This document shows, piece by piece, positions 25,601-34,354 of a stretch of 64,000 bases of DNA. Under the pieces are notes generated by a model. The model was given only the letters and a program-made list of their open reading frames with translations. It made no database searches and was not told the DNA's origin. Each line of letters opens with the position of its first letter. The first letter of the stretch is position 1. Origin of the DNA: Paucimonas lemoignei (GTDB lineage Bacteria > Pseudomonadota > Gammaproteobacteria > Pseudomonadales > Pseudomonadaceae). The stretch spans positions 372,001-436,000 of the forward strand of contig LS483371.1 in NCBI GenBank assembly GCA_900475325.1. Reading direction: 5' to 3'. A program made the translations under genes and the position numbers.

Positions 25601-26212
25601 GGGAATCTCGGTGCTGGTTTCACCTGGTTTGTCCGCCCAGCTGGCGCTGGTTTCGGCCAGCCAGACGGCCATGGGGCGGTCGTCGAAAAGATCCACGCCC
25701 TTGCCGTACTGGACGTTGTCGAAGCTCACCCGCTGCATGAAATACTCGCGCTCGGCCGCGACTTTCATCACCTGAGCGCATTTGAACGCCGTCCACTGCA
25801 CCTCGGAAAAGGCTACGTGCAGCGTGGCCGAGCGGGAAAACAGCAGCGCCGGATCAGTCTCGATAACGGCAGCGCGACGATTGGCAGTCACTTCGCTGCC
25901 CTTGAACAGCAGGGCCACCACCGAACCGTCCTGCGTCTTGTACTCGTGCAGCAAACCCGTCGAACTGTCGATGACGTACAAAAAACCATCTCGAATCAGA
26001 CGAAACCCCAACGGCCGGGACTCCAGCGTGTAAGGCATGCTCAGCTCACGGGACGGATCAAGGTCTTCAACCCGGCCATAGCGCACCGGCAGCAGTTGCA
26101 GGGTCTGCATCATCAACGGGCACATACCCGCTGCGTCGAGGGGGTCATTGCTTTTGGCTTTGGCGACGAGGTTGGCCATGTGCCCGCGCGGGGTCTGGCA
26201 GTTGTCAGGCAT
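22691..26212 (-). CDS. VasX-like (BTH_I2691 family) type VI secretion effector, putative pore-former
   Basis: A 1173-residue protein. The N-terminal region fits the toxin VasX N-terminal domain: CPLMMQTLQLLPVRYGRVE at 31-49 and RPLGFRLIRDGFLYVID at 66-82. A long helical middle (about 210-720) has heptad-like stretches. Four hydrophobic segments follow at about 764-786, 853-872, 894-920 and 944-966, as expected of a colicin-like membrane-active toxin. The last 200 residues are soluble. The ATG at 26212 follows AAGGAGCC. No vgrG, hcp, PAAR or DUF4123 adaptor lies nearby, so loading must use components encoded elsewhere. No enzymatic motif is seen. Confidence 0.82.
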   Translation of the reverse strand: MPDNCQTPRGHMANLVAKAKSNDPLDAAGMCPLMMQTLQLLPVRYGRVEDLDPSRELSMPYTLESRPLGFRLIRDGFLYVIDSSTGLLHEYKTQDGSVVALLFKGSEVTANRRAAVIETDPALLFSRSATLHVAFSEVQWTAFKCAQVMKVAAEREYFMQRVSFDNVQYGKGVDLFDDRPMAVWLAETSASWADKPGETSTEIPYAWEHAPLYRQTILEEFTSQVTAEHKHDFLFLAVRDDVGVMRDLAQHQDQIVEQIANWAQSQNGVVERDYLLGCYIESLTQITEEDLGKRAKANPGLKALLDDIERLPEPERSRTRQTLREVMSEDSSQHPAPRLEDPDLPAELQARLKALPPSAEPPHMYAGHEVRVHTLQQYYLEQRFVGTSPAFIARHRQTLWGLYRQMDKPTKDALYGAKFGQRGINDLIDRPRMDAFLKQQRAVLQPLNEELEKITQDRINLLIKNRLHRAIWYYDIEDAEQVDHALLTEYACLKDICRSDKAVDSVLAWLKLNPAMSRPMFYAAPLSAQTELAVQFAVFANAGWLLIKDAPTWMERLKQWGAGLVLDTERLSPATQVNLSAAWGALAPALQTGIQQAVQAFLQELDKGQLPEMEALFRRLPNTAGVAILDAARRENVTFQFASAEDLQHLGKTLQAVQQKRDHLRYLTNYAREQKARDPYWHQSTDADWTREQRQKTQQSLSELEQYMAKAMSPVADLPTDSTHLQTASSGKPGLALVFPAQQHREVRSVLESYRKGVVVAPKAGLLGDGAGLLVFVAQVVNLVVVRGETLAQPDKSRNESAYRNAQAATAAAGFGAAQGIADTALSAHAAELAKNLKKAELLGVHVQMGKLHIALGVGSYPAGMIAAAMSLSNSHSNWQDAVRKGNTDAQNGAVMSMLANGGFLVSNSYGALQTGIAFKHVLATARNSPARVAAWAAAGTRLSTVFFRFNVAGIFLTALELCGSWYYNRNNLSRHDRWLLGTPWGQGRDPDLCVSLPLDDYLKDLRWYYQAPRMQIIPSSNNGARQFLLHFPMLSAAELTKPVGSHASASVLNIGGYQVAREQTGRDRTPECWRPLGEALEDRMHIKQLNPLIVEFTDLRSLIKPEVLSYSDVVLSIQLGLITPKGQYEANVYEVRFPVLDESGDFPAVDLDPPGECEYFKIHPDLMPEVKK

Positions 26213-26356
26213 CGTAGGCTCCTTGCCGAATCGGGCGGACGGCCCGTGGCGAAGGCGCAAGGTTGGCCGATGAACACCGCCCGCTCAATGCAGGGAAGGG
26301 GGTTTGGGAAAGGTCCTACGAGAATTGTCTAAGCCGGTCCTACGATTTTGGCGGTG

Positions 26357-26444
26357 CTGTAGGAGCGGCTTCAGCCGCGAAGATCTCGGCCTGCACGAGA
26401 TTTCTATCGTCAGCACCATCGCTCGCGGCTAAAGCCGCTACGGG
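26357..26444. repeat. REPIN-like inverted pair, GGCTTCAGCC subtype
   Basis: Arms CTGTAGGAGCGGCTTCAGCC and GCGGCTAAAGCCGCTACGGG. It occupies part of the 336-base gap upstream of the effector gene; nothing else recognisable is there, and no promoter could be assigned with confidence. Confidence 0.8.
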
Positions 26445-26548
26445 AAACATTTCAATTCAAAGAGTTATTTCGTTGGATAGGCGATGGCGCGGTGCTCACT
26501 AACACCGCGCTATGTTCAGCAAGCGTCGACCCTTGCCATCACGATCAA

Positions 26549-27211
26549 TCAAACCCACCCATCATTCTTCTTCCGCCCACGGGTCAGGGCCGGGATGATC
26601 AGGCCGACCAGCAGGCCTGCGCCGGCAATGCTGCCGCCGTAGATCATGTAGCGCATCAGCACGAGATTGTTTTCGTCGCCGAGCTTGGCTTGGGTGGTGC
26701 GCAGTTCGGACTGTGAGTCGGTGAGCTGGGCGTTGAGGTCTTTGGTGCGTGCTTCCAGTTCGTCGATCAGCTTTTTGCGCGTATCCAGGGTTTCCTGCAT
26801 GCCTTGCACGCGGGTCTTCCAGCTGTCATCGATGGTTTTCAACTGGCCGCTGAGGTCGGCCACTTGCTGGGTCAATTCCGGCAGGCGCTCGGCCTGGCCT
26901 GGTTCGCTCTGCAGGTCATTGGTGGGGATCCACACAGAGCTGCCACCTTCGCCGCGCACCTGGCTGTAATCGCCCTGAGTGTTGATCAACTCGACTTTCT
27001 GTCCGGATTTCAGCGTGCCTACGATGCGATAGCCATCAGTCGGTCCACTGCGCACGAAGGTGTTCAGGCTGTCGCTGACCCAGCGGTCGTTGGCCTTGGG
27101 TTCGGCGGCCTGGGCGGTGCTGCAGGCGGCAATCAGCAAAGCGGCACCCAGGGTGCGGCGGTTGAGCAGTCGATGAGAAATGAAGGCTGAAAGATGACGA
27201 GACATAGACAT
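26549..27211 (-). CDS. TIGR04211-type SH3-domain protein (YgiM-like)
   Basis: A 220-residue envelope protein: signal sequence (LGAALLIAACSTAQA), bacterial SH3 domain (about 40-100, with TFVRSGPTDGYRIVGTL), coiled coil (about 105-180, LSGQLKTIDDSWK onward) and a C-terminal membrane helix (YGGSIAGAGLLVGLIIPAL) followed by Arg/Lys. This layout is that of E. coli YgiM. The role is unknown. Two in-frame ATGs (27211, 27205) are possible. A 7-bp inverted repeat (TTATCTT/AAGATAA, 27214-27238) lies immediately upstream. Confidence 0.88.
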   Translation of the reverse strand: MSMSRHLSAFISHRLLNRRTLGAALLIAACSTAQAAEPKANDRWVSDSLNTFVRSGPTDGYRIVGTLKSGQKVELINTQGDYSQVRGEGGSSVWIPTNDLQSEPGQAERLPELTQQVADLSGQLKTIDDSWKTRVQGMQETLDTRKKLIDELEARTKDLNAQLTDSQSELRTTQAKLGDENNLVLMRYMIYGGSIAGAGLLVGLIIPALTRGRKKNDGWV

Positions 27212-27499
27212 GGTTATCTTCGATAAAAGGAAAGATAAAGGCGCCGATGGTCGGGCCGGTAAAGATGGTGCAGTGACATGCAGGACAAGCGCTGCAACTG
27301 CTGCGAAAAAATCCGCAATGGACGGGAGGGAACTACGTGTGGAGCCCTTTATCGGGTCTACGCCTGATACGCCATCCGTTTTAATCCCAAGTCACAGACC
27401 GTAGGAATCGTTTCAGGTTCATTACTGAGCGGTACAGGGGAGGGAATTCTGACTTGCGGTAGGGATTGAAACGGGGTGTTCGGGGCGATTTTGTACAAA

Positions 27500-27593
27500 C
27501 CTGTGGGAGCGAATTCATTCGCGAAGGGGCCCATATATTCAATGCAATTGCATCGTCTGGAATGACGCTTTCGCGAATGAATTCGCTCCCACC
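27500..27593. repeat. REPIN-like inverted pair, GAATTCATTCGCG subtype
   Basis: Near-perfect arms CTGTGGGAGCGAATTCATTC and CGCGAATGAATTCGCTCCCA. The gap 27212-27642 otherwise contains no gene that I can support; its left 260 bases are unassigned. Confidence 0.88.
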
Positions 27594-27642
27594 GGGGATG
27601 TGTGTCGGGGCGCACTATCCACCCCAACTATTCAGAGCGTGC

Positions 27643-28839
27643 TTAGCTATTGGGCAGCAACCGGCAGGTGATGCTCTTGATGTAGCGGGTTTCAGCAATG
27701 GCCGGGTGTACCGGGTGATCCGGGCCCTGGCCGCCGCGTTCGAGCAGCTGGATGTTGCGGTCCAGGTGGCGGGCGCTGGTGAGCAGGATGTTTTGCAGGT
27801 CGTCTTCAGGCAAGTGCATGGAGCATGAAGCGCTGACCAGGATGCCGTCCTTGCTGAGCAGGCGCATGGCTTGCTCGTTCAGGCGGCGGTAACCGGCTTC
27901 GCCGTTTTTCATGTCTTTCTTGCGCTTGATGAACGCCGGAGGGTCGGCAACGATCACGTCGAAACGCTCTTCGCTGGCTTTCAGCTCCTTGAGGGCCGCG
28001 AACACATCACCTTCAAGGCAGGTGAGTTTTTCTGCGAAGCCGTTCAGGGCAGCATTGCGTTCAACACCGTCCAGTGCAAATGAGGACGCATCGACGCACG
28101 TCACGTCACTGGCGCCAAACGCCGCTGCCTGAATGCCCCACCCGCCGATGTAGCTGTACAGATCCAGAACCCGCTTGCCTTTGACATAAGGGGCGAGGCG
28201 GGCACGGTTCATGCGGTGGTCGTAGAACCAGCCGGTTTTCTGGCCTTCCATGACCGGGGCTTCGAACTTCACGCCGTTCTCTTCCAGGGCAACCCACTCC
28301 GGCACCACGCCGAAAGCCGTTTCCACGTAGCGATTCAGGCCTTCAGCGTCGCGGGCGGCGGAGTCGTTCTTGAACAGAATGCCGCTCGGCTTGATCACCT
28401 GGATCAGCGCTGCGAGCACGTCTTCCTTGTGTTTTTCCATGGTGGCCGACGCCAGTTGGACCACCAGGATGTCGCCGAAACGATCGACCACCAGGCCCGG
28501 CAGCAGGTCTGAGTCGCCGTACACAAGGCGATAGAAGGGTTTGTCGAACAGGCGATCACGCAGCGACAGGGCTACGTTGATGCGATGCACCAGCAGCGAC
28601 TTGTCCAGAGGCAGCTTGATGTCGCGCGACACAAGGCGTGCGCAGATCAGGTTGTTGGGGCTCATGGCGACGATGCCCAGTGGCTTGCCACCCGGGGCTT
28701 CCAGCACCGCTTGATCGCCAGCGGCAAAACCGTGCAGCGGGGTGGCGGCGACGTCGATTTCGTTGCTGTAGACCCACAAGTGACCAGCGCGCAGGCGGCG
28801 GTCGGCGTTGGCTTTGAGGCGCAGGCTTGGCAGGGACAT
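27643..28839 (-). CDS. rlmI: 23S rRNA (cytosine-C5)-methyltransferase, RlmI-type
   Basis: A 398-residue protein with an N-terminal PUA domain (RLKANADRRLRAGHLWVYSNE), a middle EEHEE-type domain, and a C-terminal SAM domain (VLDLYSYIGGWGIQAAAFGA as motif I, VADPPAFIKRKKD as motif IV, SASCSMHL with the catalytic cysteine). It matches RlmI, which makes m5C1962 in 23S rRNA. Normal length. A single gene, divergent from the HDOD gene across 307 bases in which I find no gene or clear regulatory element. Confidence 0.9.
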   Translation of the reverse strand: MSLPSLRLKANADRRLRAGHLWVYSNEIDVAATPLHGFAAGDQAVLEAPGGKPLGIVAMSPNNLICARLVSRDIKLPLDKSLLVHRINVALSLRDRLFDKPFYRLVYGDSDLLPGLVVDRFGDILVVQLASATMEKHKEDVLAALIQVIKPSGILFKNDSAARDAEGLNRYVETAFGVVPEWVALEENGVKFEAPVMEGQKTGWFYDHRMNRARLAPYVKGKRVLDLYSYIGGWGIQAAAFGASDVTCVDASSFALDGVERNAALNGFAEKLTCLEGDVFAALKELKASEERFDVIVADPPAFIKRKKDMKNGEAGYRRLNEQAMRLLSKDGILVSASCSMHLPEDDLQNILLTSARHLDRNIQLLERGGQGPDHPVHPAIAETRYIKSITCRLLPNS

Positions 28840-29146
28840 GACGTCGCTCCGGAAAAAAGAGCGGGATTATAGCGGGAATCCAGTATCGGACGTCGGATTT
28901 ATGGGTGTCAGCAACGGTGTTCCGGGTTGGTGCGACTAGCGGTACCCAAGATTTGGACATGAAATTTCCAGGGCAACAGCCAGGCGGTCGCTACAGGGCA
29001 TATCCCTTCTTTTGAATGACTTGCAGGGCCTGCTCTCAACCTTTCCAGATAGTTGACGCCATGAAGTTTCAGCGATTTGCCCGAGTAGCTGTAAAGCGAA
29101 GGGCAGGTAGGGGTAGAATCCAGACCAGTCCTGGAGTGTGTCCCCT

Positions 29147-30013
29147 ATGTCCCAAGAGCTAACTGCCGAGCAGATCCAGCAAGTCTTGCAAGGGATAAGC
29201 GTGCCTCCGCAGCCGCAAATCATGGTGGATTTGCAGATGGAGCAGTACATGCCGGATCCGGATCTGGATGTCATTGCCAAGTTGATTGCGCAGGATCCCG
29301 GTTTGTCGGGCGCGCTGTTGAAAATCGTCAATTCGGCCCATTACGGGCTGGCCAACAAAATAGCCTCGATCCAGAAGGCCGTGAATCTGCTGGGCATTCG
29401 CTCGGTCGTCAATCTGATCAATGCGCAGTCGATCAGGGGCGAGATGAGCGATGAAACCATCGTGACCCTCAACCGCTTCTGGGATTCGACCCAGGATGTG
29501 GCCATGACCAGCCTGACGCTGGCCAAGCGCATTGGCTCCCAGACCGTTGACGAGTCCTATGCATTGGGGCTGTTCCACGATTGCGGCATCCCGCTGATGC
29601 TCAAGCGTTTTCCGGATTACATGCAAGTGCTCGAGCGGGCTTATGCCAACGCCGGGCCTGATCAGCGAGTGGTCGATACCGAAAACGATGCGTTCGACAC
29701 CAACCACGCTGTTGTCGGCTATTTCACGGCCAAGTCGTGGCGGTTGCCGGAACATGTGACCAATGCCATTGCCAATCATCACAATGCCCTGGCCATTTTT
29801 CAGGATGACTCCAACCGCAATGCGCCACTGAAAAACATGCTGGCGGTGTTGAAGATGGCCGAGCATATCTGTGCGTCGCATCGGGTGTTGGGCAACGAAG
29901 ACGAAGACCATGAATGGAATGCCATCGGGCATCTGGTCCTGGATTATGTCGGCCTGTCCGATTACGACTTCGAAAACCTGAAAGAAAGCATTCGCGAGCT
30001 GGCTGCGCGCTGA
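29147..30013 (+). CDS. HDOD-domain signalling protein
   Basis: A 288-residue protein made essentially of one HDOD domain, a catalytically dead relative of HD phosphohydrolases: residues 20-220 carry PPQPQIMVDLQ, IAQDPGLSGALLKIVNSAHYG, LGIRSVVNLI, LFHDCGIPLML and AIANHHN. Such proteins act in regulatory networks (motility, biofilm, stress), usually by protein contact. The ATG at 29147 is taken over an in-frame GTG at 29138, which sits too close to GGAG. No partner domain is fused. The target is unknown. Confidence 0.88.
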   Translation: MSQELTAEQIQQVLQGISVPPQPQIMVDLQMEQYMPDPDLDVIAKLIAQDPGLSGALLKIVNSAHYGLANKIASIQKAVNLLGIRSVVNLINAQSIRGEMSDETIVTLNRFWDSTQDVAMTSLTLAKRIGSQTVDESYALGLFHDCGIPLMLKRFPDYMQVLERAYANAGPDQRVVDTENDAFDTNHAVVGYFTAKSWRLPEHVTNAIANHHNALAIFQDDSNRNAPLKNMLAVLKMAEHICASHRVLGNEDEDHEWNAIGHLVLDYVGLSDYDFENLKESIRELAAR

Positions 30014-30029
30014 CGCGGCCGTCAAGAAA

Positions 30030-30120
30030 CCTGTGGGAGCGAATTCATTCGCGAAAGCGTAGTGTCAGGCATCGCTGCTTCGCCTGTTGAACCGATTCGC
30101 GAATGAATTCGCTCCCACAG
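30030..30120. repeat. REPIN-like inverted pair, GAATTCATTCGCG subtype
   Basis: Arms CCTGTGGGAGCGAATTCATT and GCGAATGAATTCGCTCCCAC, 17 bases after the HDOD gene. Confidence 0.88.
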
Positions 30121-30182
30121 TAAGATGCATTCCAATTCAAATGCTCCGTTACCCTTGATAAGCGCCCAGCCACGAGTTACCC

Positions 30183-30995
30183 ATGCCTGAATTACCCGAA
30201 GTTGAAACCACCCGCCGGGGCATTGCGCCTCATCTGGAAGGCCAGCGGGTCAGCCGCGTCATTGTGCGTGACCGGCGTTTGCGCTGGCCGATTCCGGAAG
30301 ACCTGGATGTGCGTCTTTCCGGGCAGAAAATCGTCCTGGTTGAGCGCCGTGCCAAGTACCTGTTGATTCAGGCCGAGGTGGGCACCCTGATCAGCCATTT
30401 GGGGATGTCGGGCAATTTGCGTCTGGTGGAAGCCGGGTTGCCTGCCCTCAAGCATGAACACGTGGATATCGAGCTGGAGTCAGGGCTGGCGCTGCGCTAC
30501 ACCGACCCGCGTCGCTTTGGCGCGATGCTCTGGAGCCTCGACCCGCTGAACCACGAACTGCTGATCCGCCTGGGGCCTGAGCCGTTGACTGATCTGTTCG
30601 ACGGCCTGCGCCTGTACGAGCGGTCGCGGGGTAAGTCCATCGCTGTAAAGCCGTTCATCATGGACAACGCGGTGGTCGTGGGCGTCGGTAATATCTACGC
30701 CACCGAGGCATTGTTCGCCGCTGGCATTGACCCGCGTCGGGAGGCCAAGAGTATCTCCAAGGCGCGTTATGTGAAGCTGGCGATCGAGATCAAGCGCATC
30801 CTGGCCGCGGCCATTGAGCGCGGCGGGACCACCTTGCGGGACTTCATCGGTGGCGATGGCCAGCCCGGTTACTTCCAGCAGGAGCTATTCGCCTATGGGC
30901 GCGGCGACCTGCCGTGCAAGGTGTGCGGCACGACGTTGCGTGAGATCAAGCTTGGGCAGAGGGCGAGTGTGTATTGCCCCAAATGTCAGAAGTAA
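30183..30995 (+). CDS. mutM: Formamidopyrimidine-DNA glycosylase MutM (Fpg)
   Basis: A 270-residue bifunctional glycosylase/AP lyase that removes 8-oxoguanine and Fapy lesions. It starts [10 protein letters not shown] with the catalytic Pro2 and Glu3; K58 (RRAKYL) is the conserved beta-hairpin lysine; [11 protein letters not shown] is the helix-two-turn-helix; the zinc finger is CKVC...CPKC at the C-terminus. Full length. With mutY near the window's end, two parts of the GO repair system are present, though not linked in an operon. Confidence 0.97.
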   Translation: MPELPEVETTRRGIAPHLEGQRVSRVIVRDRRLRWPIPEDLDVRLSGQKIVLVERRAKYLLIQAEVGTLISHLGMSGNLRLVEAGLPALKHEHVDIELESGLALRYTDPRRFGAMLWSLDPLNHELLIRLGPEPLTDLFDGLRLYERSRGKSIAVKPFIMDNAVVVGVGNIYATEALFAAGIDPRREAKSISKARYVKLAIEIKRILAAAIERGGTTLRDFIGGDGQPGYFQQELFAYGRGDLPCKVCGTTLREIKLGQRASVYCPKCQK

Positions 30996-31024
30996 GCCTT
31001 TGTTAGACCTGTGCATGAGCTGGC

Positions 31025-31098
31025 TTGTAGGGGCTGTCGCAGGCTGCGAAAGCGGTGTTTCAGATAAACCGGATAGCAGGCTTCGGCAGCGCCTACAG
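31025..31098. repeat. Diverged REPIN-like pair, GCTGCCGAAGG subtype
   Basis: Arms TTGTAGGGGCTGTCGCAGGC and CTTCGGCAGCGCCTACAG; both carry substitutions relative to the intact copies at 34271 and 62202. Confidence 0.7.
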
Positions 31099-31182
31099 AA
31101 GGCGCAACACTGCCTCGCTTGCTTAACCCACATCGCTGTTTATAGTGAACGGCATCACCATTCGTGTAGTGAAGGATCATCC

Positions 31183-31521
31183 ATGAAGCCGTTTCGTATG
31201 CTCGCAGCCACACTGGCGCTGTTTTTGGGTTTGCAGGCTGTCCCGGTGCTGGCTGACACGCAGACGACGGGCAGCGGCGATCCGGTGTATGACATTCAGA
31301 ATCCACCCGCTTTTGCCATGATCGGCGACTTGCTGATCGCGCGGCCGTTGCTGATTGCCGCGACGATCATTGGCACCGGGCTGTTCGTGGTCGCGTTGCC
31401 ATTCACTGCAACCGGTGGTGGTATCGGGCGTACAGGCAAAGCGCTTGTGGTGGATCCGGCGAAGGCTGCGTTCGTGCGCTGCCTCGGTTGCACGGGCGAT
31501 GGCTACAACAAGCAGGAGTGA
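31183..31521 (+). CDS. Small exported or membrane protein downstream of mutM
   Basis: A 112-residue protein with a signal peptide ([18 protein letters not shown]), a single later hydrophobic segment ([20 protein letters not shown]) and a C-terminal RCLGCTGD motif. The ATG at 31183 follows GAAGGATCATCC. Homologues lie beside mutM in Pseudomonas and are sometimes labelled 'multidrug transporter' without basis; one helix cannot form a transporter. Function unknown. Confidence 0.8.
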   Translation: MKPFRMLAATLALFLGLQAVPVLADTQTTGSGDPVYDIQNPPAFAMIGDLLIARPLLIAATIIGTGLFVVALPFTATGGGIGRTGKALVVDPAKAAFVRCLGCTGDGYNKQE

Positions 31522-31530
31522 GCCTGCTTG

Positions 31531-33249
31531 TTACGGGCTAGCAGGATCAAAGCGCTGCGCCTCACCCACGCCGCGCGGATCGCTGGCGGCCTCGACCTTC
31601 TTGTCAGTCTTGTTCCAGAACAGCACCTGCTGATTCCCGTAGCCACGGCTGACTTCCTTGAGTTGGTAGCCTCTGGCTCGTAACTCAGTCATCTGTTCCT
31701 GAGTAAACGCATCAGGCTCATGCTCGACCACATCCGGCAAATACTGGTGGTGATAGCGGGCAACGGCTGGCCAGGTGGCGACAGGCTGGCCATCCAGGTA
31801 TTGCAGCATCGACAGCAGCACCATGCTCGGGATCCGGCTGCCACCCGGCGTGCCAAACGCTGCGAACGCCTCAGAACTCTCGATAAAACTCGGGCTCATG
31901 CTCGACAGCGGACGCTTGCCCGCAGCAATGGAATTGGCCTGACTGCCTGCCAGGCCGTAAGCGTTGCTGCCGTGTGGGTCTGCGGCGAAATCGTCCATCT
32001 CGTCGTTGAGCACTACACCGGTACCGGGCACGGTAAAGGCCGCGCCAAATGGCAGGTTGACCGACAAAGTTGCGGCCACGGCATTGCCGTCGTTATCTAG
32101 CACGGCAAAGTGCGTGGTGTGCTCCCCTTCACGCCAAGGCGGGGCGGGCTCAAGGTCTTTGCTTGGCGTGGCGCGTTCCGGTGAGATGCTGGACGCCAGA
32201 TGCGCCAGGTACTCGCGGTTCAGCAGGTGGTTGATCGGGTTGGCGACAAAGTCCGGGTCCCCCAGTAGACCCCGGTCGCGATACGCCCGACGCAGCACTT
32301 CCAACACGTAATGCGCACGCTGCACGGTGTCGGACTCACGCCACGGCAATTGCTGCAGCATGCTCAGGCTCTGAGCCAGGGCCACGCCGCCAGCCGAAGG
32401 AGGCGGTGCGCTGATCAGCTCCCGTTGGTCGTCCAAGCGGAAACGCAGCGGGGCGCGAGTCGCGATCTGGTAGCGATCCAGATCTTCGGCCGTCCAGATG
32501 CCACCCGCTTCGCGCACGCCATTGACCAGGGTTTGAGCGGTCAGGCCGTTATAAAAGCCAGCGAGGCCACGGTCAGCCAGGCGATGAAGGGTGGCGGCCA
32601 GTTCCGGTTGTTTGATGATCTCGCCCAGTGCGGGCACTTCACCCTTTTGCAGGAACAGCCGCGCGCTTTCCGGATCATCGCGTAACGCCGATAGCCGGGA
32701 CGTGGCGCGCTGCTGATAGATTCTGTCGACCGGGAAACCCTGATAAGCAACGCGAATCGCGGGCGCCATGGTGATATTCAGCGGCAGCTTGCCGTAGCGT
32801 TCCGCCAGTTCCACTAACGCGGCAGGCAAGCCTGGAATGGCGGCAGCCAGCGGCCCGTTCAACGACAGCGCCGGTTGCACCTTGCCGTCTCGGCGGTAGA
32901 GGTCATAGGTCGCTTTAAGCGGTGCCTTCTCTCGTGCATCGAGAAACACATAGCGGGTTTGCTCACCACTCTGGCGCAGCAGAAAGAAACCACCACCGCC
33001 CAATCCTGATCCGTAGGGCTCTACAACGGCCAGCGTGGCACTGATCGCCACGGCGGCATCGAACGCGTTGCCCCCGGCGCCCATGATTTCCCGACCAGCG
33101 GCAGTCGCTTGCGGGTGCGGGCTGGCGATGGCGGACTGCTCCGGGCGGGGGAATGTGTTTTCTGCGGCAACGGCAAGGTGCGTTGCGAGCGCGCACAGCA
33201 TGAGCAGTACGCTTGACAGGAGGGGGTGCCGAACAGGGTTTCGGGTCAT
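31531..33249 (-). CDS. ggt: Gamma-glutamyltranspeptidase
   Basis: A 572-residue Ntn-hydrolase precursor that cleaves gamma-glutamyl amides such as glutathione in the periplasm. The signal peptide ends near AVAA/E30. The autoprocessing site is the TTHFAVLD segment, with the nucleophilic Thr at about 378, giving a large subunit of about 350 residues and a small one of about 195. PLSSMSPSFI and GTPGGSRIPSMVL are family motifs. The ATG at 33249 is preferred over one 16 codons upstream because the signal peptide follows it closely. It is convergent with the small exported gene, 9 bases away. Confidence 0.93.
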   Translation of the reverse strand: MTRNPVRHPLLSSVLLMLCALATHLAVAAENTFPRPEQSAIASPHPQATAAGREIMGAGGNAFDAAVAISATLAVVEPYGSGLGGGGFFLLRQSGEQTRYVFLDAREKAPLKATYDLYRRDGKVQPALSLNGPLAAAIPGLPAALVELAERYGKLPLNITMAPAIRVAYQGFPVDRIYQQRATSRLSALRDDPESARLFLQKGEVPALGEIIKQPELAATLHRLADRGLAGFYNGLTAQTLVNGVREAGGIWTAEDLDRYQIATRAPLRFRLDDQRELISAPPPSAGGVALAQSLSMLQQLPWRESDTVQRAHYVLEVLRRAYRDRGLLGDPDFVANPINHLLNREYLAHLASSISPERATPSKDLEPAPPWREGEHTTHFAVLDNDGNAVAATLSVNLPFGAAFTVPGTGVVLNDEMDDFAADPHGSNAYGLAGSQANSIAAGKRPLSSMSPSFIESSEAFAAFGTPGGSRIPSMVLLSMLQYLDGQPVATWPAVARYHHQYLPDVVEHEPDAFTQEQMTELRARGYQLKEVSRGYGNQQVLFWNKTDKKVEAASDPRGVGEAQRFDPASP

Positions 33250-33310
33250 GCCGGGCTCGCTTTGGTTGGCAGGCGTAAGCCTGGGTATGGCGAGCACGTC
33301 GACGCCGACC

Positions 33311-33601
<291 letters not shown>

Positions 33602-33628
33602 CTAATGCGGCGAATTGTGCCGCATTAG
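33602..33628 (-). terminator. Hairpin between coaD and the ferredoxin gene
   Basis: A perfect 10-bp stem (CTAATGCGGC with GCCGCATTAG) and 7-base loop, followed on the minus strand by only a short ATTT. It may be a weak terminator or processing site after coaD. Confidence 0.45.
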
Positions 33629-33663
33629 TCGTCGGGATGCACCCGGGGCGTGCGCCTGTCTGC

Positions 33664-34348
<685 letters not shown>

Positions 34349-34354
34349 GCCTAC

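Noticed and set aside
27210-27404. 64-codon frame upstream of the SH3-domain gene
   Set aside because: Overlaps the start codon of the opposite gene, has no ribosome site and no resemblance to known proteins.
31183-31521. Multidrug transporter label for the protein downstream of mutM
   Set aside because: The protein has one signal peptide and one hydrophobic segment in 112 residues, too little for any known transporter fold.
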